DNA from: Nitzschia sp. DOCU1
Lineage: Eukaryota; Bacillariophyta; Bacillariophyceae; Bacillariales; Bacillariaceae
Direction: 5' to 3'
NCBI GenBank assembly: GCA_951394045.1
Contig: OX595987.1
Span: 3,782,001 to 3,846,000 of the forward strand
DNA: 64,000 nucleotides
In this document: positions 28,301 to 38,539 of the stretch, piece after piece
How positions within the stretch are numbered: the stretch's first letter is position 1
Layout of the letters: every line of letters begins with the position of its first letter
Notes under the pieces: generated by a model
What the model saw: only the letters and a program-made list of their open reading frames with translations
What the model was told of the DNA's origin: nothing
Databases searched by the model: none
Made by a program: the position numbers and the translations under genes

Positions 28301-29404
28301 CTAGTCTTCCTTCTTGTGTTCGACTTGAACGGATGCTGAGATCCTGGCTTGGGGTCCAAGTCTGAAGGTAGAGATCAACGTAGACCCAATGCTACCATGA
28401 AACACTTTCTCGCATATCCACGCGAATGGATGACCGGTCGCAAAGCCGGCGTCGCAAAGAAGCGTCCAGACTACATGTGCTGAGACGATGATCACTCGTA
28501 GCTGATCACTTCCACTATAGGCTGCGCAATGGTTGACCGAGTAAGCCTCGGATTCTGGATCCAACAGGTTGTCGCAGCGATACACTACCAAAGCCCAGAA
28601 AAGTACCGAATACCCCATCGTTTTGTAGAAACCAGCCTGAAGCGTCGCAAACGTCGTTCCACCTTCACCGGTCAGAAATCTAATGGTCGCCCCACCAATC
28701 CCAGCAAACAAACCACCCATGATGGGAGCCGTCATTTTGTTCTGGAGCTCCCGCCCTCCTCGAGCAATCCGGCCCATGGGCGTAGTGACGGCATCCACGG
28801 CTTCGAACGCCACAATAAAGTAATGTAAAAACGAGTCGGATCGACTGTAGGTCGAATAGACCCAGTCAAGTGGCGAAAACCAAATCAAAGCCCATCCCAG
28901 AAAATGACAGGGAATAATTCGAGGATGCGCCAGAGCAGTCGCGGGTAATCCCAGCAGCACGTCCGAGACAATGGATCCACCAAATCCGTACAGAAAAAAG
29001 CCAAAGATCAAAGCGCGGACTCGATCTGCATTGTCACCATGGACAGCACGGTAGGAAGCATTTGCCGAGATGCAATGAGGAATTACCACCAAATAAGGAT
29101 AGACCGTCCGAGTGTAAACCAGTGTTGTCAACATTGGAATCCAGGATACTTCCGCTAGAAACCAAAGTGACAAGCCCATGGCTCCCAACCAGAAAGCCAC
29201 GGCAATGTCTTGTCGTCCAAATTTGGGCTTTAGGAGCAAAACGAAAAGAAATGCGGCCAGCATGGCGATCTGCCAAGTGGGTGCATCGGCAATTTCGTTG
29301 TCCAATTTGATGCCGAAGAATTCGAGCTCGGCAGCTCCGACGGTCGCTTTGCCGAAATTCTTGGCAAAGTGAGAGGCAGTCGACGATCGGGCGTTGGATG
29401 GCAT
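28301..29404 (-). CDS. TRIC-type trimeric intracellular cation channel
   Basis: A 367-residue protein with about seven hydrophobic segments. The diagnostic stretch is YGFGGSIVSDVLLG followed by WALIWFSPLDWVYS. It aligns well with the HCFGG...LLLAEP and FYCPLDLVYK core of animal TRIC channels (TMEM38), which pass K+ across ER membranes to balance Ca2+ release. A second Gly-rich membrane segment (APIMGGLFAGIGGATI) fits the family's internal repeat. The N-terminal 45 residues are polar, and the tail is basic and probably cytosolic. There are no introns. The first ATG is used. The ER location is inferred from family behaviour. Confidence 0.72.
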   Translation of the reverse strand: MPSNARSSTASHFAKNFGKATVGAAELEFFGIKLDNEIADAPTWQIAMLAAFLFVLLLKPKFGRQDIAVAFWLGAMGLSLWFLAEVSWIPMLTTLVYTRTVYPYLVVIPHCISANASYRAVHGDNADRVRALIFGFFLYGFGGSIVSDVLLGLPATALAHPRIIPCHFLGWALIWFSPLDWVYSTYSRSDSFLHYFIVAFEAVDAVTTPMGRIARGGRELQNKMTAPIMGGLFAGIGGATIRFLTGEGGTTFATLQAGFYKTMGYSVLFWALVVYRCDNLLDPESEAYSVNHCAAYSGSDQLRVIIVSAHVVWTLLCDAGFATGHPFAWICEKVFHGSIGSTLISTFRLGPQARISASVQVEHKKED

Positions 29405-29899
29405 GGTGATCTTCTTCCAGTTTCAAGGGTTTATGGTTTTGGAGGGTTGCTCTGTTCTGCTAACTGCTGTACACTATCCTGTCAGTATTGAAAGGTCGAA
29501 GTTACGGCACCCCGGCACAACAAAAAGATGAGACCTGAGGCCTCTCATCCCGGTGTGGTTGGTGTCAGTTTCGAGTTTTCTTGTTCGATGACGTACGAAC
29601 GGATGTCTGACGGACGGACCCGGGTCACGCGAGCGCGAGGCGAGCCGAATTTTCGACTTGCGAAAGTGGCGTTCTATCGCGATTGTTACTTTGTGATAGT
29701 CTACTACCATGACAAGGCACATTGTTACTTGCGTTCATGTGCCGCAGCATTACAATAAAACTATTTGCTGGTATAAAGGAATAGGCAGAGCTCTTCATCG
29801 AGTACGAAAATCTGCCATCACAAGACCCCGTACTGCTGAATGGACGATGGCTGTCACGACGGGTTTCAGCATGATTGTGGCCCCTCTCTATTTCTAGTA
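29405..29899. other. Intergenic, nothing recognised
   Basis: 495 bp between the TRIC-like and SET genes, which are transcribed in the same direction. It should hold the promoter of the TRIC-like gene and the 3' UTR of the SET gene. I see no repeat. Confidence 0.35.
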
Positions 29900-31720
29900 T
29901 TATTCTTTCAAATTCTTCCATACTTCTGGAAAAATATCATCTGGAATCCCAATTTTGTGACGAAATGATTGTGGCAAATGCCAATCTTGTGAATACGCCT
30001 TGTCAACCAACAAGAGAGCTTTGCCGTCGTAGGGTACATTGTAAATCGTAATCGTCGAGTCCCCCAAAAGTTTGACAACATACTTGCCAGCCGTCGTTCG
30101 ATCCACAACTTCACAGGGTACATACACTTTCCAATTCCGCAATACAGGTACATGAACATATTTGGTGCCTTGTACTCGATACGATTCGGCACATACCGTC
30201 TCGAGATTGGGCGGGTAAGGATCGTCCTTGCGCTCGCTGGGTGTTTTCAACAAATCAATCTTGTACTTTGTGGAATGGACATAGGTCTCGGCATCGGGTG
30301 GGCGTTGCCAGTTGGCCACGTGCTGGTCCCAGGCTGCCTGCCACTCGTCACCATAATCCATAAAGACTTCTTCCCCCTCTTGGATATCGCGCAAGGCAAT
30401 ATAATCAAAACTCAAGACAATGCGAGATGGAGAGTTTCTCAAGTATTCGACATCTTTTTCCAACATGCGAGGTTTATGTGGCACTAATTCCTTGTCGGGC
30501 CATTGGACCTTGACATTGGCTTGAGATCCCGATGCATGATTGATAAAATTGACCATGCCTCCGTACGGAGTCAAGGTCAATGTCGATTGCGGGTGTCCAA
30601 AACTATAATTGACTACCAAATCGGGATGTGTCGTGGTATTGTCGGTCGAACGCACTTGGGTCATGTCATCAAAGGCATATCCGACATGAATCAAGGGTGC
30701 ATATCCCACGACACTGCCCTTGGGTAAGAATCGTGTCGCAAAGGCTCCTCGTCCTGCCGCCTCGATAGTAGAACGACCCGGTTGTAAATGATCTTGACAT
30801 TTACCATGTTCTTGCAGCCACTCCACGGAGACTTGATACTTTTGATTCCAATACGATCGAGTATCGACCTCCAAGACTTGATCTGGCGACAATTCTGGCG
30901 GCAAGACACTAAAGGCACTGGATACATGAGGAAATTTGCGTGCCAACTTGTACAAACGCTCCAAGAGTGGGGTCGAAATTTGTTCATTGCCATATTGTGC
31001 TTTCATGTGTTGCATCCATTCTCCAAATTCTTTCAAAAAGTCATTGGCTCGATCCAAATTTTCATTTAGCAAGACGGGAATATTTGCAATGGTCGGAATC
31101 CATTCCTTGCCATAGTCTGCAAAGAGTTCGGCTCCTGCTGGAACTGCCGTTTTGGTTTTGGTGAGTGAATTATAGTAAGGACTAAAGGCACCTGCGGCAG
31201 GATGAGATCTCTCCACCACAGCATCATACTCGGAATCATGTGTGGATTTCAAATTGCCCATGTCCAAAATGGAATTAATGGTACACCCGACGCCAGGAAC
31301 AAAGACGGATTTAACATGATTGTGATCATAGGTATCAAAGGGTTCAATACCGACGGTATCACCCGACCAAATGTAACGATTCCATAATTCACCATCGCCA
31401 TGTGCCGAAGGAGGATGAATGCCCCAGTCTCGAAATGCCAAGGGAATCACAATTTCAGGAAAATTAATGATTGTATCTTTCTCCAAAGGTTTGGCAGTAT
31501 AAATGCCCATGTTACTAACATTGCCCAGTGTGGACGGTGCCATGTACACAGTACATGCTTCTATATGAGCTCGATACGTGTTGCCACACACGCCATTTTC
31601 CATCGAGGTGCAAGTCGTACCGTCGTCATTGGCATTGCCCGACACGAAGGACGCAGGCGTGGAGGACAACGCGACAATGGCCAAAATCCAACCACCACAA
31701 CGACGACGGGTGGTAAGCAT
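29900..31720 (-). CDS. Secreted protein with two SET-type domains
   Basis: 606 residues from the ATG at 31720, which starts a signal peptide (CGGWILAIVALSSTPASFVSG); an ATG 165 bp upstream would bury it. The second half carries a clear SET domain: AAGRGAFATRFLPKGSVV near 340, VNFINHASG near 405 (the N-H motif) and EEVFMDYGDEW near 460. The first half repeats the plan in weaker form: GIYTAKPLEKDTII near 70, GCTINSILDMGN near 145 with the His lost, and AELFADYGKEW near 200. SET proteins methylate lysines on histones or other proteins. A signal peptide implies an endomembrane, plastid or extracellular substrate instead. The first domain may be structural. A C-terminal region of about 110 residues is unrecognised. 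Confidence 0.75.
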   Translation of the reverse strand: MLTTRRRCGGWILAIVALSSTPASFVSGNANDDGTTCTSMENGVCGNTYRAHIEACTVYMAPSTLGNVSNMGIYTAKPLEKDTIINFPEIVIPLAFRDWGIHPPSAHGDGELWNRYIWSGDTVGIEPFDTYDHNHVKSVFVPGVGCTINSILDMGNLKSTHDSEYDAVVERSHPAAGAFSPYYNSLTKTKTAVPAGAELFADYGKEWIPTIANIPVLLNENLDRANDFLKEFGEWMQHMKAQYGNEQISTPLLERLYKLARKFPHVSSAFSVLPPELSPDQVLEVDTRSYWNQKYQVSVEWLQEHGKCQDHLQPGRSTIEAAGRGAFATRFLPKGSVVGYAPLIHVGYAFDDMTQVRSTDNTTTHPDLVVNYSFGHPQSTLTLTPYGGMVNFINHASGSQANVKVQWPDKELVPHKPRMLEKDVEYLRNSPSRIVLSFDYIALRDIQEGEEVFMDYGDEWQAAWDQHVANWQRPPDAETYVHSTKYKIDLLKTPSERKDDPYPPNLETVCAESYRVQGTKYVHVPVLRNWKVYVPCEVVDRTTAGKYVVKLLGDSTITIYNVPYDGKALLLVDKAYSQDWHLPQSFRHKIGIPDDIFPEVWKNLKE

Positions 31721-32230
31721 CTTGCTCCTTTTGTGAATACTAATGATTGGAAAGAGTTGATTAACAGAGAGTGAGTTGCGATCCACAGGCAGCAGTGGGG
31801 TCGCTTTGTCTATTTTATCGACGATAAAACAACGGCACCCTTCCGCTTTCCTTCCCCCACCGCGGTACATCATGCAATCGGTCATTTTTTTAGTTTCTCT
31901 AGATCAAAGTAGTCGAATTTAAAGTCAATCTTGTCGATTTCAGTCAGGGCCGACGGGCGGACGGACAAAGTTTCCTACTGCCTCGAGGTGCTGCTATTGT
32001 GCGATAGATATATTTCTGTAGAGTGCATTGAAGGGAGTTTGTCGCCGTGCAGCTTGCAAACTCTGCTGCTTTGGAAATGGAACTGTTTTTGGATTGGGCT
32101 ACTAATAGTCATAAAAGGGTACAAGGAAAGGGTCGTTGTTGGAAAAACGTCCACCACAGACGTTTGGAATTGCGTATGTCATCCAGGAAATACAAAAGAA
32201 ATAGTAGTAGTAGCAGCGGGAACTCTTTTC
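31721..32230. other. Upstream region of the SET gene
   Basis: 510 bp that should contain the 5' UTR and promoter of the SET gene and the 3' flank of the SASA gene. The SET frame is open here back to an ATG at 31885. No other gene is visible. Confidence 0.35.
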
Positions 32231-33843
32231 TCATGGTGCCAAGATGTTGGATACGGATAAATCTCGTCGTTCACGCTTGTAACTCTTGCCGCTCTTGTCC
32301 GTGCCCTTGTCTTTGCTCTTGTCATTGCGGGGTCGCTTTTGTTTGCGAGGCCGCTGCTGCTGCTGCTGATAGGCTTCGGACGTTTTAAAGCCTTTGCCAT
32401 CGTAGCCACCATATCCACCAGAGGCTATTGGGTAGCCATTGTTACCACCAACATATCCACCACCATAGTCGCCACCACCATAGTATCCCTTTTTGCTGCT
32501 CTTTTTCGAGCTCTTTTTGGATTTCTTTGAAGCATATTGTTTGTAGTATCCTTTCTTGCTTCGTTTACCCTTGTAACGATAGATAACAGTGGGCGATGGC
32601 GTAATGATAACCTCGCCCGATGGAGACACGGTTGCTTCTTCCGCGTTTGCTCTAGTGGGAAATGCATCCAACTCCGCCGTTGGCAAGGCAGTAGGTGCAA
32701 ATGTTTCTCCTTCAAAGGTAGGACGATTAGACAGAGAGGGAGATCCGGTTTGCCCCCCTGTAGGTCCTGACGTGGGCGCTGGAGAAAGGGTCGAGTCTCC
32801 GCTTGAAGGAGCCACTGTTTCTCCACTGGGTGTGTCCGTTCCACTGGGCTTGTTCGTCGCGGTAGGCTCGCCCGTGCTTTCACTCAACGGCTCGCAGTTG
32901 GCTACTTGCAACATGTCGGACGCAAGCTGACGACCAATATTCACCATGACTTGGGCGTTGCAATAGTAATCCGTCGCTCGATCGCAAATTGGACTGTCAA
33001 CGACGTCTTGTGTAACATATTGCTCTGTATTCGAGAGAATCGTGCCGGGAGTACTTCGAACGACATTGTTTTGAAGTCCTCGTAGCGTCGACTCTGCGTC
33101 AGATGGAGCATCTCCTCCACCTCCAACACTTCCAATGACAAAGGGTAGGTTTGGAAGTCCGAGATCGGACCGGAGATCGCCAATGAAATTAGACAAATTG
33201 TCTTGGTAGGAATTTAGGAAATCTTCATTGTCGACATCTGCGTAACCATTCCTGGTTTTGCCGTTGACAAGACATGCACAAGTGTAAGTACATTTTCCGG
33301 AAGGGAGGCTATCCAATGAATCCTTCCGTCGTCTTCGTCGTTTACTTACCACCACACAACCCCGCAGAGCGTGGCCTCTCGTCCCGAGGAGCCAGTAATT
33401 TCATCGACTCGAGCGATCGAGGCTTGAATATCTGCAATCATCAAATTGAAGAATTCACCCCCAATTCCAGATCCATCGGAGGAAGGAGGAAGCCAGTCTT
33501 CTGCCAGGGCGCTAACTCCCGCCGCCTTGATAATCACCACATCTTCGTCAAAGTTGTCTGCCAATTCGAAACCAAATCCTGCTTCTGGACCAAAGCTGTC
33601 GGCATCTGCTCCATAAAGATCTGCTGACAAACGTCCCTCCAAATTATCTCTCAATCTTCCATATTGTCTTTTGAATGTCACAAAGGCATCGTCGCGCTCG
33701 ACAAATCCAAAATCGTCGACAAATTCTTGCAAGTCGGCAACATTGTCATCAAAAATCAACTGCTCCAAGTGAGTGATCGATGCTGGACCAAGGACATTTT
33801 CCATGCCGGCCAGGATAAAGTATCGAACTGGAGCATCACCCAT
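32231..33843 (-). CDS. SASA esterase-like pseudoenzyme with silaffin-like tail
   Basis: Two exons, 33350-33843 and 32231-33251, with a 98 bp intron (GTAAGT...AAACCAG), give 504 residues. Residues 1-285 match the SASA carbohydrate-esterase family: RYFILAGMENVLG, FGPEAGFGFELAD, IIKAAGVSALAEDW and, across the splice, GVVWWNGYADVDN, then LPFVIGS. The nucleophile block, normally GQSN(M), reads GMENV, and the normal Asp/His site reads TDYYCNAQ. Both catalytic Ser and His therefore appear lost. Residues 286-388 are Thr/Pro/Ser-rich like diatom extracellular linkers. Residues 389-504 are rich in Lys, Ser, Tyr and Gly with repeated SKK clusters and YYGGG, resembling silaffins and other silica-associated proteins. 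No signal peptide is seen at this ATG, so an upstream exon may be missing. Confidence 0.72.
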
Positions 33844-34444
33844 GGTAGTACTTGTTAGTTAGTTATCGAGCTGGGTGTCGTCTCAACAATCACTTCTACT
33901 TCTTGTTCTTCTTGCAGCGTGATTCGTTACAACAATGCAACACCACTTCCTGAACGTATTGGGATAGCCGTGTTGTCGTTGAGTGCGATTGTGAAAGTAG
34001 TCCTCCTTTCAAGAGTTTTTGTTGTTGGAGGAGTCTGAATGAGATTGTAACAAGCTGGCACAGTGAAAGGGGGCTTTACTCCGTCTTTCTTTTCCATTTG
34101 GTCTTGTGGAAGCATGTTCCCACGAAAACAAAAATGAGCTTCAGATGAGTTTGGATGCCGTTGGGTCGGAGAAAGACGTGAGTGTCGTACCGGGCGTAAC
34201 GCCTTTTAACGGTATATATTCGATTCTCAACGGTCAAGTAGCGTGGTAGGAAGAAGGGGTAGGGGATTGCCGCAGAGCGCACGATGTTGGTCCTCTTCTC
34301 GGGAAGTGCACGTAGCTAAAAAGGAGGGAGCGTAGAAAAGCGGGAAGGACGAAAGGGGGCGTTTCCAGCTCGACCGCTTTGTTTCTACGGGATTTCGTTG
34401 TCTTGTTTTCGATGACTCATTTGTGCGACCTGTGTTGCCAGCGG

Positions 34445-34560
34445 TTCTGGCGTTGTTCGATTCTTCTCGTTTCTACAGGATTTCGATTTGCTATTTTCGA
34501 CATTCTGGCGTTGTTCGATTCTTCTCGTTTCTGCAGGATTTCGATTTGCTATTTTCGACA
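34445..34560. repeat. 58 bp tandem repeat, two units
   Basis: Units 34445-34502 and 34503-34560 differ at one position (TCTACAGG against TCTGCAGG). A weaker third relative sharing TTTCTACGGGATTTCG lies just upstream near 34380. Confidence 0.9.
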
Positions 34561-35679
34561 TTGTGCGGCGTGCGCAGCCCGGTCTGAATTGTTGTTGAAC
34601 CCTAATTGAGCTTCGCAATACTCGTTTCTGAGGGATTTCGTTTTGGGCCCCTCCGGGTCGTTCGTGGTTGCGAAGTATGCTTATGCTTCTTACTACGCAG
34701 TTTCGTTTCGGATTCCAACCTTGCGCAGCGGCGGTGAGTTTTGAATGCAGAAGTGATAAAAGACTCGATTACGATTAATTATAATTGTTAGTACGCTATT
34801 TCGATTTTGTTATTTGCAACGAGGCGTAGCGTCAAGTTTCTTGCCTACTGCAAAGATTGAATACAATCGATTCAAAGCATACCTGTGGTTCATAGTGAGA
34901 CCTGATATTCTGACGATTCGCAAATGCCGGATGCGTCTGCGGTCTAGCCCCGTGCTTTCCATTACCAGCATATTCACATATTTAGGAATTTTGAGCCAAA
35001 ATTTTAATGCTTGGTCGCTTCCATCTTCATCTTCCTCAGCAGACAACGTTCACCACGATAACCATCCCTTCCCATGACACGAACGCAAAGCACATATTAT
35101 TCCATAAACATCGCTATCGTCCTCCGGACTGAATTGGCATCAGCTTTAAAAGCAAACGCCACAAGAAAACAAAATCTGCTGCACTTCTTGTTATTTGAAG
35201 CGCACTTCCCCCCCTCTTATGGGGGGAAAGTGCTCACACGTTCATTGTAATGAAGGAGATAGCTGTTTTCACTACGTTTTGGATATTCTGGACACCGTGT
35301 GTAGGAGTTCCTTAGTCTCATATTCCGTGTTCCCGAAAGGGTGGCAAGGTGGCACAGTGTTCCTCCGAATGTCAAACGCAGAACGCAACAAGAAACTTGC
35401 ATCCAACAAGGCCAGCAGCGGCGGCGGGGGCACGACAATGGCATTGCTGTAGTTCACACTAATACTTACACTACGGTGGGTACCGGTATTGGTGTTTGCC
35501 ATTTGGTTTTGTTATTTTCAAAGTAGTCTACCGGTAGTGTGATTATGGTTGTTACTACGCCATTTCATTTTGTTGTTCTCAACGTGGTGTAGCGTCAACA
35601 AGACAAAATGCACTCATATTTAATTAAAGGATTTTGAACTACCTGTATCGTAAGTGTGCTGTCTCTCTATGGTATCATC

Positions 35680-36115
35680 CTGTAGTACGTACAGCGAGAT
35701 GGTCCGAAGCCCCTCGCGATTGAAGAAGAACTACCGGTACTTCAAACCAATAATTTGACTCCTACTACAAGACGGAACGTTTCCGCTGGAGCGCGGTCTC
35801 GTAATACGTTATTTCGTTGATGCCCGATTTGGTTCAGACGTAGTTTCATTAGCACCTAATTTCATAACTAAGGCATGCTTTAAATATTACGTGATTTCAC
35901 GTGGCACGGTTTCGTTGTTCATTAATTTGACAGCTGGCAACCACCCCTCGGAGTCTACGATGCATTGTCCCTATGGGATCCTCGATGAAAATCAATTTTC
36001 GTGGCGAATCCCATAGTGACAATACATCGTAGACTCCGACGTTCTCCCGCCTTTAAATCCCCGATGGCATTTACGCCCGTTTGCTTACCGCGAACGAAAT
36101 TCGACAAACTATTGG
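35680..36115 (+). repeat. Dispersed repeat, copy 1
   Basis: Shares with copies 2 and 3 the blocks ACAGCGAGATGGT, CCTCGCGATTGA, GGAACG, CGCGGTCTCG, CGTTAT and GACGTTCTCCCGCC, then TTAAATCCCCGAT. This copy alone carries the foldback at 35948-36039. Confidence 0.8.
35948..36039. repeat. 92 bp foldback (MITE-like) element
   Basis: Arms of about 30 bp begin TCGGAGTCTACGATG and end CATCGTAGACTCCGA. The pairing continues inward with two or three mismatches through CCTATGGGAT/ATCCCATAG, to an inner AAAAT/ATTTT stem. It is absent at the matching place in copies 2 and 3, consistent with insertion into copy 1. Confidence 0.85.
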
Positions 36116-36523
36116 TAGAGTGTACAACGAGGCATTTCACTACCGGTATTTCTTATACTACGGTAGTCTGGCCTAAAAACTTATTCTTCTAGCCAATCAA
36201 AATGCGAGGATTGGGCCGAACGTCGGTTCGGCATATCTGGACCACTACCGATCTCGTTATGCCTATTTCCGGCTGAAATTGATTTAACACGTGCGGAACC
36301 CTTGGCATCGTTTTCTCGGCCCAAAGGGCCTCGATAACATTGATTCTCTCCCTCTTTAAAGGGTATTGCCCTGCCCCCGTGATAGCCATTATTGGCGCGT
36401 TGCAGTACGAGATCTCGGAAAGCACGGTGAGCAATTGCAGCGGCGCATAATCTAGTAGCAACGGCGCCGGCAAAGAGGTGCGTTGATAGTGCGTGATTTT
36501 GACTTCGACTTTGACAATACTTT

Positions 36524-36830
36524 GAAATAGCATGTTGACCAATGGCTATTGGTACGGAAACACTACTGGTAGGACGTACAGCAAGATGGTTCGAAGGCCC
36601 CTCGTGATTGAAGAAGGACTACTTAGAACCAATGATTTGGCTCCTACAATACGGAACGGTCCGCTCTCTAGTAGAGCGCAGTCTCGCAAGACGTTATTTT
36701 GTTCACGTGCGGTTTTGTACAGACGTACACTCTCTCATAGTAGATGCATTCTTTCCCCCGCGATGCGTGACGTTCTCCTGCCTTTAAATCCCAAATGGCA
36801 TTTACACCCGTTTGCTCGTTTTATTTCCTG
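36524..36830 (+). repeat. Dispersed repeat, copy 2
   Basis: Begins GAAATAGCATGTTGACCAA and runs through AGTAGATGCATTCTTTCCCC, CGTTCTCCTGCC and GGCATTTACACCCGTTTGC. It is shorter than the other two because a block containing CATGCT(A/T)TAAATATTACG is missing. Confidence 0.8.
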
Positions 36831-37229
36831 ATGGCGGGCAAAAGGCGCCACCATAGTGGCAACTCTAATGGCTATTATGTCATAATAGTACGTGATTTTG
36901 CGAAGGACGGCATTTTTTGCCGCACTTGCGAAGGTTCACAGATTCAAGCGCCACACACAATGCGCGTGGTCGTGTGGGGTACGGGGATCGTTTGGTGTAT
37001 GTATTGTGGGAGAGGATAGGCAATGCCGACACTACGCAACGAAGTCACTGAGCTTAGGCAAGCTAGCAACAAATGATACAAGAAGCGCTAGACATCCTCG
37101 CACAAATCCCGGATAGAGGCTGAACCTCAGCAGATCGCAGCACAAGGCTACTCTCATGCTTACAGTACCACGTTCCATAGTTAAGTCGTCGACAGAGCAT
37201 TTAACTCGACCAACATTCGGTAATAATAT

Positions 37230-37672
37230 AATACTGAAATAGCGTGTTGACCAAATGGCTATCGGTACTGAAACACTACCAGTAGTAGGTACTACAGCGA
37301 GATGGTCAGAAGCACCTCGCGATTGATGGACTACTTAGAACCTATGATTTAGATCCAACAATACGGAACGTTCCGCTAGAGAGCGCGGTCTCGCAAGACG
37401 TTATTTTGTTCATCGCGATTTCGTTCAGACGTAGTTTCATTAGTACGTAATTTCATAACGAAAGCATGCTATAAATATTACGTGATTTCACGCAGCGCGG
37501 TTTCGTTTTATTCATTAATTTGACAGCCTGAAATCGGGCACTCTTCAATGTGCAGAACCCATTCTCTACCGGTAGTAGATGCATTCTTTTCCCCGCAACG
37601 CGCGACGTTCTCCCGCCTTAAATCCCCGATAGCCTGCTACGCCTTTGCTTACCGCGAACGAATTTGGCCCGC
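37230..37672 (+). repeat. Dispersed repeat, copy 3
   Basis: The longest copy, starting GAAATAGCGTGTTGACCAAA. It retains the GCATGCTATAAATATTACG block shared with copy 1 and carries a TACCGGTA at 37567. The three copies differ by many substitutions and indels, so they are not recent. Confidence 0.8.
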
Positions 37673-38389
37673 CTCTTGCCGGCACTTTCCCCCAAACCCG
37701 CGTCGACTTGTCGTTCCCGGACGACTAGCAGGCTCACAGGACGCGACGGGAAACTTGCATCCAACAATCAACAAGGCTAGCGGCGGCGGCGGCGGGGGCA
37801 TGACAATGGCGGTTACGAACAAAAAACGGCCGACAATGCCGCTTTCTTGGAAGGAAAATTCTTGATGAATCCTTTACGACCGGTAAAACAATCTTTGCAT
37901 TGAATGCCTTTGAATGATCCGGAGAGGTGTCTTCAGAGGTCATTGTTTGCTCTGATTTCACAACAAAAGAAAAGCCTTCAAAACCGATTTGGGGGGTGTT
38001 CGGACCATTTTCCATACTTTTCCCTTGGGTAGGACGTAAACAGCGCGCGTGATTTACCCGAATTTTCTAAGTAATATAACGGCAGTTTTTTCATCGTGAG
38101 GATTTCTTATATTTTGCTCTTCACTTCGTACCCTTGAGGCGCCGGCAGGGCCCCTACCCCACCGCGCCATCGTTTTTCATGGTCTCCCCAGGGAGAGCCA
38201 CGGACCATTATCAAGTTTTCTTATGGCGAAGGACAGACCGAACTGCCACGTGGTACTCCACATTGAGTCGTGGTGGTCAATGCCTATGACATCCGAACCC
38301 ACCACATGTTTTCGATGATTGCAAAACAAGAGACCTGTCAAAGTATGGAGGATTTGATACTTGATATACCTTAGAAGGACTGTTGAGAC

Positions 38390-38433
38390 AACGTGATTGG
38401 ATTAGCTCTGTGGTTCGATTCCACAGTACGTTA
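38390..38433 (+). other. Truncated tRNA-like remnant
   Basis: A perfect T-arm, TGTGG-TTCGATT-CCACA (38409-38425), is directly preceded by an A-box-like TTAGCTCTG. The outer ends AACGTG and TACGTT can pair with one wobble. The anticodon arm and most of the D-arm are missing, so this is not a working tRNA. Confidence 0.4.
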
Positions 38434-38539
38434 GTTTTTAACAGAGACCTCTCACAGATCTTCCAAACCGTATTTCGATCCATACTCTCTTGCGTGTAAT
38501 GTGCGTGGTATTGTAAACCGCTTATTCATCTCAACGGAA

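Larger units (their letters stand above)
33844..38539. other. 4.7 kb gene-free, repeat-rich interval
   Basis: No frame here looks coding. The interval holds a two-unit 58 bp tandem repeat, three copies of a ~0.3-0.44 kb repeat, a 92 bp foldback, a direct repeat of a GAAACTTGCATCCAACAA...GGCGGCGGGGGC block (35391 and 37750), a shortened tRNA-like remnant and five TACCGGTA palindromes. It appears to be a landing zone for old non-autonomous elements. Confidence 0.7.

Noticed and set aside
38390..38433. A functional tRNA gene
   Set aside because: There is no anticodon arm, and no matching acceptor strand at normal distance.
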